Assembly: GCA_903885855.1 (NCBI GenBank)
Contig: CAISKG010000059.1
Coordinates: 1-6,502 of the forward strand
Direction: 5' to 3'
From: an uncultured Planctomycetaceae bacterium
Lineage (GTDB): Bacteria; Planctomycetota; Planctomycetia; Pirellulales; UBA1268
DNA: 6,502 nt
The position numbers and the translations under genes were made by a program. This document shows positions 1 to 5,359 of this stretch, one piece after another (the first letter of the stretch is position 1; every line of letters begins with the position of its first letter). A model generated the notes under the pieces. The model saw only the letters and a program-made list of their open reading frames with translations, was not told the DNA's origin and made no database searches.

Positions 1-316
1 GGCCGAATCGCTCCGCGACGCCGACCTCGTGCTGCGCGTGGCGGAGGCCGCCGGGGGGGCCCCGGCCGAGGATGCCCCGGGCACGCTCGTCGTCCGCTCG
101 AAGGCCGACCTGGCCCCGGGCGCCGTGGCCGCCGCCGGCGGGGTGATCGTGTCGGTGCACGCCGGCACCGGCATCGAGCCCCTCGCCGAGGCGATCGTGG
201 CACGGCTCGTCCCCGAGGAGGCGGCCGATCGGGCGCTCCTCGACGGCCCCGTGCCGTTCCTCGAGCGCCACCTCGCCGTGGTCCGGGGCATCCTCGCCGA
301 CGTGGCGCGTCAGTAG
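1..316 (+). CDS. mnmE: MnmE/TrmE-like tRNA modification GTPase, C-terminal part (5' end off window)
   Basis: Only the last 104 codons are present; the frame is open to the left edge (first full codon at 2). What is visible matches the end of a TrmE-type G domain: a DADLVL strand as found after the G3 region, then VVRSKADL, where SKAD (bases 98-109) is the G4 guanine-specificity motif (usually NKxD or TKxD), then SVHAGTG (bases 152-172) as the G5 loop, and an amphipathic helix. After it PVPFLERH resembles the point where MnmE re-enters its helical domain. In that family the protein works with MnmG to modify the wobble uridine of certain tRNAs. The odd point is that the protein stops about 20 residues after this re-entry and has no C-terminal Cys-x-Gly-Lys motif. 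The stop overlaps the end of the convergent rhodanese gene by 7 bp. Family assignment is inference from the G4/G5 region; another TRAFAC GTPase (Era/Der-like) is less likely because of the PVPFxxRH tail. Confidence 0.72.
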   Translation, partial: AESLRDADLVLRVAEAAGGAPAEDAPGTLVVRSKADLAPGAVAAAGGVIVSVHAGTGIEPLAEAIVARLVPEEAADRALLDGPVPFLERHLAVVRGILADVARQ

Positions 317-645
317 ACGGGCACCGTCGGATCGACCTCGGCGCTCCAGGCATCGATGCCGCCACGCATGCTCGTGGCGGCGAAGCCGCGTTCGCGGAGC
401 CAGTGGGTGACGCGGAGGCTGCGCACCCCGTGGTGGCAGTGGACGACGATCGTCCGGTCGCGCCAGGGCTCGAGTTCGCCGACACGCGCGGCGATCTCCT
501 GCATGGGGAGCAGATGCGCGCCGGCGATCCGGGCGGTGTCGTGCTCCTCGGGCGTGCGGCAGTCGAGGAGGAGGGCGGTCGGATCGTCGGCCAGGAGGCG
601 GGCGGCCTCCGGCGCGGCGATCTCGACGGGGAGCGGTTCGGTCAT
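310..645 (-). CDS. Single-domain rhodanese-like protein
   Basis: A 111-residue protein with the full rhodanese fold pattern: DCRTPEEH (residues 28-35, the conserved D-x-R-x-x-x-E-x-x-x-G segment), IAGAHLLP (40-47), then the active-site loop HCHHGVRS at 69-76 with catalytic Cys70 in the CxxGxRS form, and the closing GFAATSMRGGIDAW (87-100), whose GGIDAW is the usual family end. Such proteins carry a persulfide on the Cys and act in sulfur transfer or detoxification in the cytoplasm; no signal peptide is seen. The start chosen is the ATG at 645, placing the domain about 7 residues in. An in-frame ATG at 654 is an alternative, and neither has a strong Shine-Dalgarno. The frame is open further upstream, but that would run through the hairpin at 677-708. 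It lies downstream of that terminator on the same strand, so it needs its own promoter or read-through; none is obvious. The substrate cannot be told from sequence. Confidence 0.92.
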   Translation of the reverse strand: MTEPLPVEIAAPEAARLLADDPTALLLDCRTPEEHDTARIAGAHLLPMQEIAARVGELEPWRDRTIVVHCHHGVRSLRVTHWLRERGFAATSMRGGIDAWSAEVDPTVPVY

Positions 646-670
646 GGGGGGCATCCGGGGGGGTATCCAG

Positions 671-708
671 AAACGACGCAGCCGGAGGGGCGGGCCCCTC
701 CGGCTGCG
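671..708 (-). terminator. Intrinsic terminator of the DUF1559 gene
   Basis: Positions 677-690 and 695-708 are a perfect 14-bp inverted repeat (arm CGCAGCCGGAGGGG) with a 4-nt loop at 691-694. Read on the minus strand, the stem is followed at once by TCGTTTCT (complement of 669-676), a modest U-tract; on the plus strand no T-run follows. It begins 26 nt after the DUF1559 stop codon at 735. This fits a rho-independent terminator for that gene, and it ends about 30 nt before the rhodanese start. Confidence 0.75.
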
Positions 709-734
709 CGTGGGATCGGGAGGTCCGGCCCGCC

Positions 735-1832
735 TCACTCGCTGGCGGTCGCCTCGCCGGAGTCGCGGGTGCAGATGGCGAAGAACACGGCCGGGTCGAT
801 GTCGTTGGCGACCTGGCTGACGTGGCTGTCGACGTAGCCGGTGATCACGAGGCCGCCGGCATGGTCGCTGCTCGGGCCCCAGGCGGAGTTACCCAGGGTG
901 CCGCGCGAGCCGAGAGTCATGCTGACGCGGCCCGTCGCCGTGGCGACGGGGCCGTAGCCGAGGGACGACTGCACGCCGTTGGTTGCCCAGGCACCGCCGA
1001 CGAGCGACGGCAGGGCGCCGGAGTCGTCGGAGACGGCCACGACGAACGTCTGCATGCCGTCGATCCAGGCCGAGTTGCCCGCCTCACGGCTCTCGATCAC
1101 GAGGATCGTCTTGGCGGTGCCGTCGCGGACGGCGGCCATCGTCTGCCCGTACTGCGGCAGGCTGTCGGTGTCGAAGTTGCCGGTCTTCGGGCTGCGGAGC
1201 GTGATCACGCCGTTGTCGGTGAGGGGGGCCGTGACGCTGCCCGCCTTGGACTGGGTGAGGATGCCGGTCATGGCCTTGTAGTTGGTGATCGCGATCTGGT
1301 TGTAGGGGGGGCTGCCGGCGAGGACCGACTTGAGGTTGCTCCCCACCTGCATCTGCACCGTGCCGGCGCCGCCGTACGACGGGCACAGCAGTCCGGGGAG
1401 CTGCTGGGTCGAGGCGTGGTTCGAGCCGACCCCGAGGACGTTGGCCCCGAAGGGCACGGCGCCGCGGGCGAAGCGGTTCGTGTTCGAGGCGATGATGTTG
1501 TAGAGGTTGTTCTCCTCCATGTAGGGGAGGATGTGGACGATCCAGCTGAAGCCCGCGGGGGAGGTCGCGGTGGCGTTGGTGTTGAAGGTGGTGGCGGTCG
1601 CCGAATAGCGGTCGATCGCGGCCGGGAGCACCTTGCGGGTGTCGTGGAAGTTCTGCAGCGCGAGGCACAGCTGCTTCATCTTGTTGACGCAGGAACTGCG
1701 GTTGGCCGCCTCGCGGGCCGCCTGGACCGCCGGGAGCAGCAGGCCGACGAGCGTGCCGATGATGGCGATGACGACGAGCAATTCGACGAGGGTGAACCCC
1801 GTCCGACGCGGGTCTCGGGTGCGGAACGACAT
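735..1832 (-). CDS. DUF1559 domain-containing protein with type IV prepilin-like N-terminus
   Basis: A 365-residue protein. Residues 1-12 are a short basic leader ending in Gly12; Phe13 starts FTLVELLVVIAIIG, the class III (prepilin peptidase) cleavage and methylation signal, with the conserved Glu at mature position +5 (Glu17). The hydrophobic helix runs on to about residue 34, followed by LLPAVQAAREAANRSSC (32-48), the standard DUF1559 junction. The body is a polar, Gly/Asn/Ser-rich exported domain containing FSWIVHILPYMEENNLY (95-111), typical of this family. The C-terminus carries a variant of the planctomycete H-X9-DG motif: His324, ten residues, then Asp335-Ser336. Such proteins occur in dozens of copies in planctomycetes and are thought to be pseudopilin-like envelope proteins; their roles are mostly unknown. 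Start ATG 1832 has GGAG at 1843-1846 with 10-nt spacing. No other pilus gene is in the window, so it looks like a stand-alone unit with its own promoter and terminator. Confidence 0.96.
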   Translation of the reverse strand: MSFRTRDPRRTGFTLVELLVVIAIIGTLVGLLLPAVQAAREAANRSSCVNKMKQLCLALQNFHDTRKVLPAAIDRYSATATTFNTNATATSPAGFSWIVHILPYMEENNLYNIIASNTNRFARGAVPFGANVLGVGSNHASTQQLPGLLCPSYGGAGTVQMQVGSNLKSVLAGSPPYNQIAITNYKAMTGILTQSKAGSVTAPLTDNGVITLRSPKTGNFDTDSLPQYGQTMAAVRDGTAKTILVIESREAGNSAWIDGMQTFVVAVSDDSGALPSLVGGAWATNGVQSSLGYGPVATATGRVSMTLGSRGTLGNSAWGPSSDHAGGLVITGYVDSHVSQVANDIDPAVFFAICTRDSGEATASE

Positions 1833-1996
1833 GAGGATGAATCTCCGGAAAAGACGGCCGAACGGGATGACGGACGAAGAATGAACGGCGTTGGGGGCCG
1901 CTGGTTGCGGACGGGGAGCGGGAAAACAGGATCCGGATCGCCCCCCGATCGGACTCCGCTGGGTACGCTGTCAGGGCGTCGCGGGTTCAGAAAAGC

Positions 1997-2020
1997 CGGG
2001 AAAATCCCCGTTTTCACCCG
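1997..2020 (-). promoter_or_regulatory. Hairpin plus T-run in the DUF1559 gene leader (possible attenuator)
   Basis: On the minus strand the leader reads CGGG, a 2-nt bulge (TG), AAAA, a 6-nt loop, then TTTTCCCG, giving an 8-bp stem with one bulge, followed after two bases by TTTT (complement of 1991-1994). The order stem then U-run resembles a weak intrinsic terminator inside the predicted 5' leader. The A/U inner stem is weak and no ligand-binding fold is recognised, so function is speculative. Confidence 0.25.
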
Positions 2021-2037
2021 AAAAACACACTGTTCGG

Positions 2038-2066
2038 AGTCTATGAGCGGCCTGAAAAGGTGTCAA
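2038..2066 (-). promoter_or_regulatory. Sigma70-like promoter for the DUF1559 gene
   Basis: On the minus strand a perfect -35 box TTGACA (complement of 2061-2066) is followed by a 17-nt spacer and TAGACT (complement of 2038-2043; four of six matches to TATAAT). Spacing is ideal. A start of transcription near 2031 would give a leader of about 200 nt before the ATG at 1832. The -35 box lies 18 nt before the likely cca start codon at 2084 and inside the coding region if cca starts at the GTG at 2060. The call rests on consensus match only; planctomycete housekeeping promoters are less well characterised. Confidence 0.5.
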
Positions 2067-2083
2067 CGCTCGGGTCGAACCCC

Positions 2084-3361
2084 ATGCCAGCCATCGATGC
2101 CGATCCCGAGAAGGCCAGGGCGTTCGCCCGCGACGTCGTCGTCCGTTTGAGGGGGGCGGGGCACGAGGCGCTGTGGGCCGGCGGATGCGTCCGCGACGAA
2201 CTCCTCGGCCGCACCCCCGCCGACTACGACGTCGCCACGTCGGCGCGCCCCGACGAGGTGCGCGCCCTCTTCGGCCGATCGCGGACGCTGGCGCTCGGTG
2301 CCGCGTTCGGCGTGATCACCGTGGTCGGGCCCCGGGGCTCGGGGCAGGTGGAGGTGACCACCTTCCGCACCGACGCCGCCTACAGCGACGGCCGCCATCC
2401 GGAGGCGGTGGCGTTCTCGACCGCCCGCGAAGACGCCCAGCGCCGCGATTTCACCATCAACGGCCTGTTCCTCGATCCCCTCGACGGCGCGGTGCACGAC
2501 CACGTCGGCGGCCGGGCCGACCTCGCCGCCGGGGTGATCCGGGCGATCGGCGAGCCGGCCCTCCGCTTCGGCGAGGACCACCTGCGCATGCTCCGCGCCG
2601 TGCGGTTCGCCGCCGGGTTCGGTTTCGTGCTCGAGGCTGCCACCCGCGCGGCGGTGGAGCGCTTCGCGAGCCTGGTCGTGACCGTCAGCCCGGAGCGGAT
2701 CGCCGCCGAACTGCGCGCCATGTTCTCCCGGCCGGGGCGGGGCGAGGCCCTCCTGTTGCTCCGCGACACGGGGCTGTTCGACGTGCTCTTCCCCGAGTTC
2801 GCGGAGGCCGCCGGCGGTGCCTCCGACGCGGGCTGGGAGGCCCGGGCCCGGCGCATCGACGCCCTCGACGAGCCCTCGCTCCCCGCGGCGCTCGCGGTCG
2901 TCTCCGAGGGGGCGCCCGGATGCCTTCCGGCGGTGGTCGCGCGGCTGCGGCTCTCCAATCGCGAGGGGGCCGCCGCGGTGTGGCTGCGTGCCGCGCTCGA
3001 TGCGTTCGACGAGCACACGGCTCCGCCCCCGCCCGATCGCCCCTGGTCCACCGTCCAGCCCTGGCTCGCGCACCGCGACGCGCCGCTCCTGGCCGACGCG
3101 CTGCGCGCCCGGGCGGCGCTCGGGGGGGAGGAGCGGGGCCGGCTGGCCCGCTGGGTCGGCGACCGCCTGGAGCTGCCGCGCGCGGAACTCGATCCCCCGC
3201 CGCTCCTCGGCGGCGACGACCTGCGGCGGGCGGGCTTCGCGCCCGGTCCGGCGCTGGGGGCGACGCTCGCCCGCCTCCGCGCCCTCCAGCTCGACGGCAT
3301 CGTGCGCAGCGCCGCCGAGGCCCGGGCCTGGCTCGACGGCCAGCCCCGGCCGCCGGCGTGA
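2084..3361 (+). CDS. cca: CCA tRNA nucleotidyltransferase (class II)
   Basis: A 425-residue class II nucleotidyltransferase/poly(A) polymerase family protein. The head domain has WAGGCVRDELLG (31-42) and the metal-binding DYD (Asp47, Asp49), motif A; RRDFTING (120-127), motif B, which contacts the sugar; DHVGGRADL (139-147), motif C; and GEDHLRMLRAVRF (163-175), holding the EDxxR nucleotide template (Glu164, Asp165, Arg168), motif D. The rest is the helical neck, body and tail, poorly conserved as usual. The role is adding or repairing the 3' CCA end of tRNAs without a nucleic-acid template. A poly(A) polymerase is less likely: the matching segment reads LALGAAFGVITV and lacks the paired basic residues of the bacterial PAP signature. 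ATG 2084 is chosen because homology begins soon after it; an in-frame GTG at 2060 adds 8 residues. Neither has a convincing ribosome site. The 3' end lies 5 bp from convergent scpB. Confidence 0.93.
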   Translation: MPAIDADPEKARAFARDVVVRLRGAGHEALWAGGCVRDELLGRTPADYDVATSARPDEVRALFGRSRTLALGAAFGVITVVGPRGSGQVEVTTFRTDAAYSDGRHPEAVAFSTAREDAQRRDFTINGLFLDPLDGAVHDHVGGRADLAAGVIRAIGEPALRFGEDHLRMLRAVRFAAGFGFVLEAATRAAVERFASLVVTVSPERIAAELRAMFSRPGRGEALLLLRDTGLFDVLFPEFAEAAGGASDAGWEARARRIDALDEPSLPAALAVVSEGAPGCLPAVVARLRLSNREGAAAVWLRAALDAFDEHTAPPPPDRPWSTVQPWLAHRDAPLLADALRARAALGGEERGRLARWVGDRLELPRAELDPPPLLGGDDLRRAGFAPGPALGATLARLRALQLDGIVRSAAEARAWLDGQPRPPA

Positions 3362-3366
3362 CGCGA

Positions 3367-4170
3367 TCACGCCGGTGGATCGTTGGGGGCGGGCAGGTCC
3401 TCGATGCGGGAGAGATGGAAGACGTCGAGGAATTTCCGCGTCGTGCGGTAGCAGGCGGGGCCGTCGGTGCCCGGCGCGAGCTCGAGGAGCCCGCGGCGCA
3501 CCAGCGCCCGCAGGGCACTCGGCGAGGCGTCGCAGCCGAGCTCGACCAGCCGGTCGCGCGGCACCGGCTGGTTCCAGGCCACGACGGCCAGCACGTCGAG
3601 GGCCTCGGCGTCCAGCCGCACCTGCCGCGCGCGCCCCTCGAGCACCTGCCCGAAGGCGGCGAACTCCTCCCGCAGGCGCATCACCCACCCGGCGCCCTGC
3701 TGGACCACCTCGTAGGGGCAGCGGTTGGCGCGGTAGCGGCGGGAGAGCTCGTCGGCGAGGTCGTCGATCTCCTCCGCCCGCACGCCGCGCATCAGCCCCG
3801 CCACGCGCCGTGACTCGAGCGCCACTCCCCCCGGCAGCCCCACGAAGAGCAGGGCCTCGAGGATCGTCGACGGGCTCACGCGGCAGGGCGTGCCGGCGGC
3901 CGGGCCCCCCGCCCCCTCGTCGAGATCGGGCGACGGGTCGACCTCGGCGACCGCCGCCGGCTCCTCGTCGGGCGGCGGGGCGGTGTACGGATCGGCGACC
4001 CCCATCATCGAGGCGAAGGCCCGCGCCAGGCGGTCGATCGAGAGCCCGCCATCCGCCGGAGGGGCGGTGAAGCCGCCGCCCGCGGCGGGGGAGCCCCCGC
4101 CCTCCGCGGTCGTCTCCGCCCGCCGGCCGGGGTTCCGGCCCGGCTTCTGGCCCGGTTTTTCGCCCGCCAT
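3367..4170 (-). CDS. scpB: Segregation and condensation protein B
   Basis: A 267-residue protein. The conserved part starts at about residue 100 with STILEALLFVGLPGGVAL (101-118), the first ScpB winged helix. YEVVQQGAGWVMRLREEF (153-170) follows, then LDAEALDVLAVVAWNQPVPRDRLVEL (186-211) and the second winged helix, ending ACYRTTRKFLDVFHLSRIEDLP (239-260), the family's YxTTxxFLxxFxLxxLxDLP signature. ScpB dimers bind ScpA and the SMC ATPase to form the bacterial condensin that organises and segregates the nucleoid. The first 95 or so residues are unlike the core: a Gly/Pro/Lys/Arg-rich start, then an Ala/Pro/Asp/Glu-rich acidic stretch, probably disordered. ATG 4170 is preferred, with a weak GGGA upstream; an in-frame GTG at 4197 adds nine residues. 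scpA is not in the window. It lies 75 bp downstream of the methyltransferase on the same strand and may be cotranscribed with it. Confidence 0.93.
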   Translation of the reverse strand: MAGEKPGQKPGRNPGRRAETTAEGGGSPAAGGGFTAPPADGGLSIDRLARAFASMMGVADPYTAPPPDEEPAAVAEVDPSPDLDEGAGGPAAGTPCRVSPSTILEALLFVGLPGGVALESRRVAGLMRGVRAEEIDDLADELSRRYRANRCPYEVVQQGAGWVMRLREEFAAFGQVLEGRARQVRLDAEALDVLAVVAWNQPVPRDRLVELGCDASPSALRALVRRGLLELAPGTDGPACYRTTRKFLDVFHLSRIEDLPAPNDPPA

Positions 4171-4245
4171 CGCCGCCGTTCCCGAGGGGAGGACCACGCC
4201 GCTACCGGGCGGCCGCCGGGCCGCGCCCGCGCCCGGGCCATTCCA

Positions 4246-5247
4246 TCACGCGCGGTCCTGACGGGACAAGGCCGGCTTGGCCGGGCGGCGCCGGCGCCCC
4301 TTGGCCGACGCCCGCGAGGCCGGCAGGCGCCGGCCGTCGCGCGTCGCCGGGACGCTCTTGAGCGGCTCGGGGGCGCCGTCGAGCGCGTCGCCAGGGTTCG
4401 CCGCGGCGAGGCGCTCGCGGATCCGCGCGGCGTACTGCGGCGAGAGCTCGCAGCCGAGGTAGCGGCGGCCGAGCTTGCGCGCCACCGCCAGCGTCGTGCC
4501 GCTGCCGGCGAAGGGATCGAGGACCAGATCGCCCGGCATGCTCGAGGCGCGCACGATCCGCCCCAGCAGCTGCTCGGGCATCTGGCAGCCGTGCCAGCCC
4601 GAGCGCTCCTTGAAGGTGCCGCAGACGCGGGGGAAGTACCAGGTGTCGCCGTCGGCGGCGAAGCCCTCCGGCAGGTCCTGGGGGCGGAGGATCCACGTGT
4701 CGTCGGGGAGGCGGCCGGCCGGATCGGCACGCCGGTCGCCGTACACCAGCTCCCGCGCCGACGGCACGCGGATCGCGTCGGTGTTGAAGGTGAAGGCGGC
4801 GGGATCGCGCACGAAGTGGAACAGATGGGCGTGCGAACGGCTGAACTTCTGCCGGCAGTTGACGCCGAAGGTGTAGTACCACACCACCCAGCTGCGGCAG
4901 GTGAGGCCGAGCTCGCGCGTCGCCGTGACCTTCAGCTCCGCGGCGTACTCGTCGCCGATCGCCAGCCAGAAGGTGCCGTCGGGGCGCAGGACGCGCACCA
5001 CCTCCGCCATCCAGCGGCGCGACCAGGCGAGGTAATCGTCGGCGGAGCGGCGGTCGTCGTAGGTGTCGTAGTCGTAGCCGATGTTGAAGGGGGGATCGGC
5101 GAAGGCCAGATGGACGCTCCCCGCCGGCAGCGTGGCGAGGTTCGCCAGGCAATCCCCCTCGAGGAGCTCGTCGGACGGGCAGGTGCCGGGCCGGCCCTGG
5201 GGGGCGGGGGTGGCGGCGCCGGTTCGGCGCGGTGCGCGGCGCGGCAT
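4246..5247 (-). CDS. Site-specific DNA methyltransferase, beta class (N6-adenine or N4-cytosine), no visible restriction partner
   Basis: A 333-residue amino-methyltransferase of the N4/N6-MTase family. The catalytic motif IV comes first as DPPF (51-54) in FADPPFNIGYDYD; next are RVLRPDGTFWLAIGDE (85-100) and a central, presumably target-recognising part from about 105 to 215 that includes KFSRSHAHLFHFVR (134-147). Then follow GCQMPEQLLGRIV (220-232, motif X region), the SAM-binding motif I DPFAGSGTT (244-252) and motif II around Glu267. This order is the beta class. DPPF is more usual in adenine enzymes, so N6-adenine is the likelier product; the recognition site cannot be read from sequence. 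The last 25 residues are a strongly basic tail. Start ATG 5247 is set by an AAAGGAG ribosome site 7 nt upstream; the frame is open further upstream (ATG 5322) without such a site. No endonuclease gene is adjacent, so it looks like an orphan methylase. It sits between a serine hydrolase gene and scpB, all on one strand. Confidence 0.95.
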   Translation of the reverse strand: MPRRAPRRTGAATPAPQGRPGTCPSDELLEGDCLANLATLPAGSVHLAFADPPFNIGYDYDTYDDRRSADDYLAWSRRWMAEVVRVLRPDGTFWLAIGDEYAAELKVTATRELGLTCRSWVVWYYTFGVNCRQKFSRSHAHLFHFVRDPAAFTFNTDAIRVPSARELVYGDRRADPAGRLPDDTWILRPQDLPEGFAADGDTWYFPRVCGTFKERSGWHGCQMPEQLLGRIVRASSMPGDLVLDPFAGSGTTLAVARKLGRRYLGCELSPQYAARIRERLAAANPGDALDGAPEPLKSVPATRDGRRLPASRASAKGRRRRPAKPALSRQDRA

Positions 5248-5254
5248 CGGAGGA

Positions 5255-5261
5255 CTCCTTT
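5255..5261 (-). promoter_or_regulatory. Strong Shine-Dalgarno of the methyltransferase gene
   Basis: On the minus strand AAAGGAG lies 7 nt before the ATG at 5247. It is the best ribosome binding site in the window and decides this start over the upstream in-frame ATG at 5322. Confidence 0.85.
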
Positions 5262-5329
5262 CGCTCGTTCGGGCCGTCGGGGGCCGCGGCGTCGGGCCGG
5301 ATGCGCCCGCGTCGCCCGCCATCAATCGA

Positions 5330-5357
5330 CCCCGGCGGGCCCGGGGCTGCAAGCCCC
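5330..5357 (-). promoter_or_regulatory. Two overlapping, mutually exclusive hairpins after the serine hydrolase gene
   Basis: Just past the stop codon at 5360, two stems share the run at 5343-5346. One pairs 5343-5348 (GGGGCT) with 5352-5357 (AGCCCC) around a 3-nt loop; the other pairs 5330-5335 (CCCCGG) with 5341-5346 (CCGGGG) around a 5-nt loop. On the minus strand the first is transcribed first. Neither is followed by a clear U-run (TCGATTGATGG follows the second), so this may be a weak terminator, a 3'-end stabilising structure, or chance in very GC-rich DNA. Confidence 0.3.
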
Positions 5358-5359
5358 CG

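Noticed and set aside
356..837. Overlapping plus-strand ORFs opposite the rhodanese gene and terminator
   Set aside because: The minus-strand rhodanese has a full active-site motif; the plus-strand translations are composition-driven.
822..2150. A 442-codon open frame on the plus strand opposite the DUF1559 gene
   Set aside because: Its Val/Gly/Ala/His-rich low-complexity translation matches no family, while the opposite strand carries a clear prepilin-like protein.
2043..2150. A small ORF starting at ATG 2043 with GGAG just upstream, overlapping the start of cca in another frame
   Set aside because: The GGAG to ATG spacing is only 3 nt and the peptide is Arg/Ser/Pro-rich shadow sequence. 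A regulatory upstream ORF cannot be excluded but nothing supports it.
2063..3688. A 541-codon open frame on the minus strand opposite cca
   Set aside because: It is the complement of a strongly supported cca gene and runs into scpB; the translation is Arg/Gly/Ala-rich with no domain. Such long shadows are expected at this GC content.
2173..3813. A 546-codon open frame on the plus strand through cca and scpB
   Set aside because: It is an out-of-frame, Arg/Pro-rich translation overlapping two well supported genes, with no recognisable motif.
4125..4160. Hairpin GGCCGG/CCGGCC with a T-run 15 nt later on the plus strand, as a possible terminator
   Set aside because: It lies inside scpB coding sequence, the T-run is too far from the stem, and the DNA is explained by the KPGxxPG-like repeats near the ScpB N-terminus.
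4246..5247. A complete restriction-modification or phage-defence system around the methyltransferase
   Set aside because: Neighbours on both sides are a serine hydrolase and ScpB; no nuclease, helicase or specificity subunit is present in the window.
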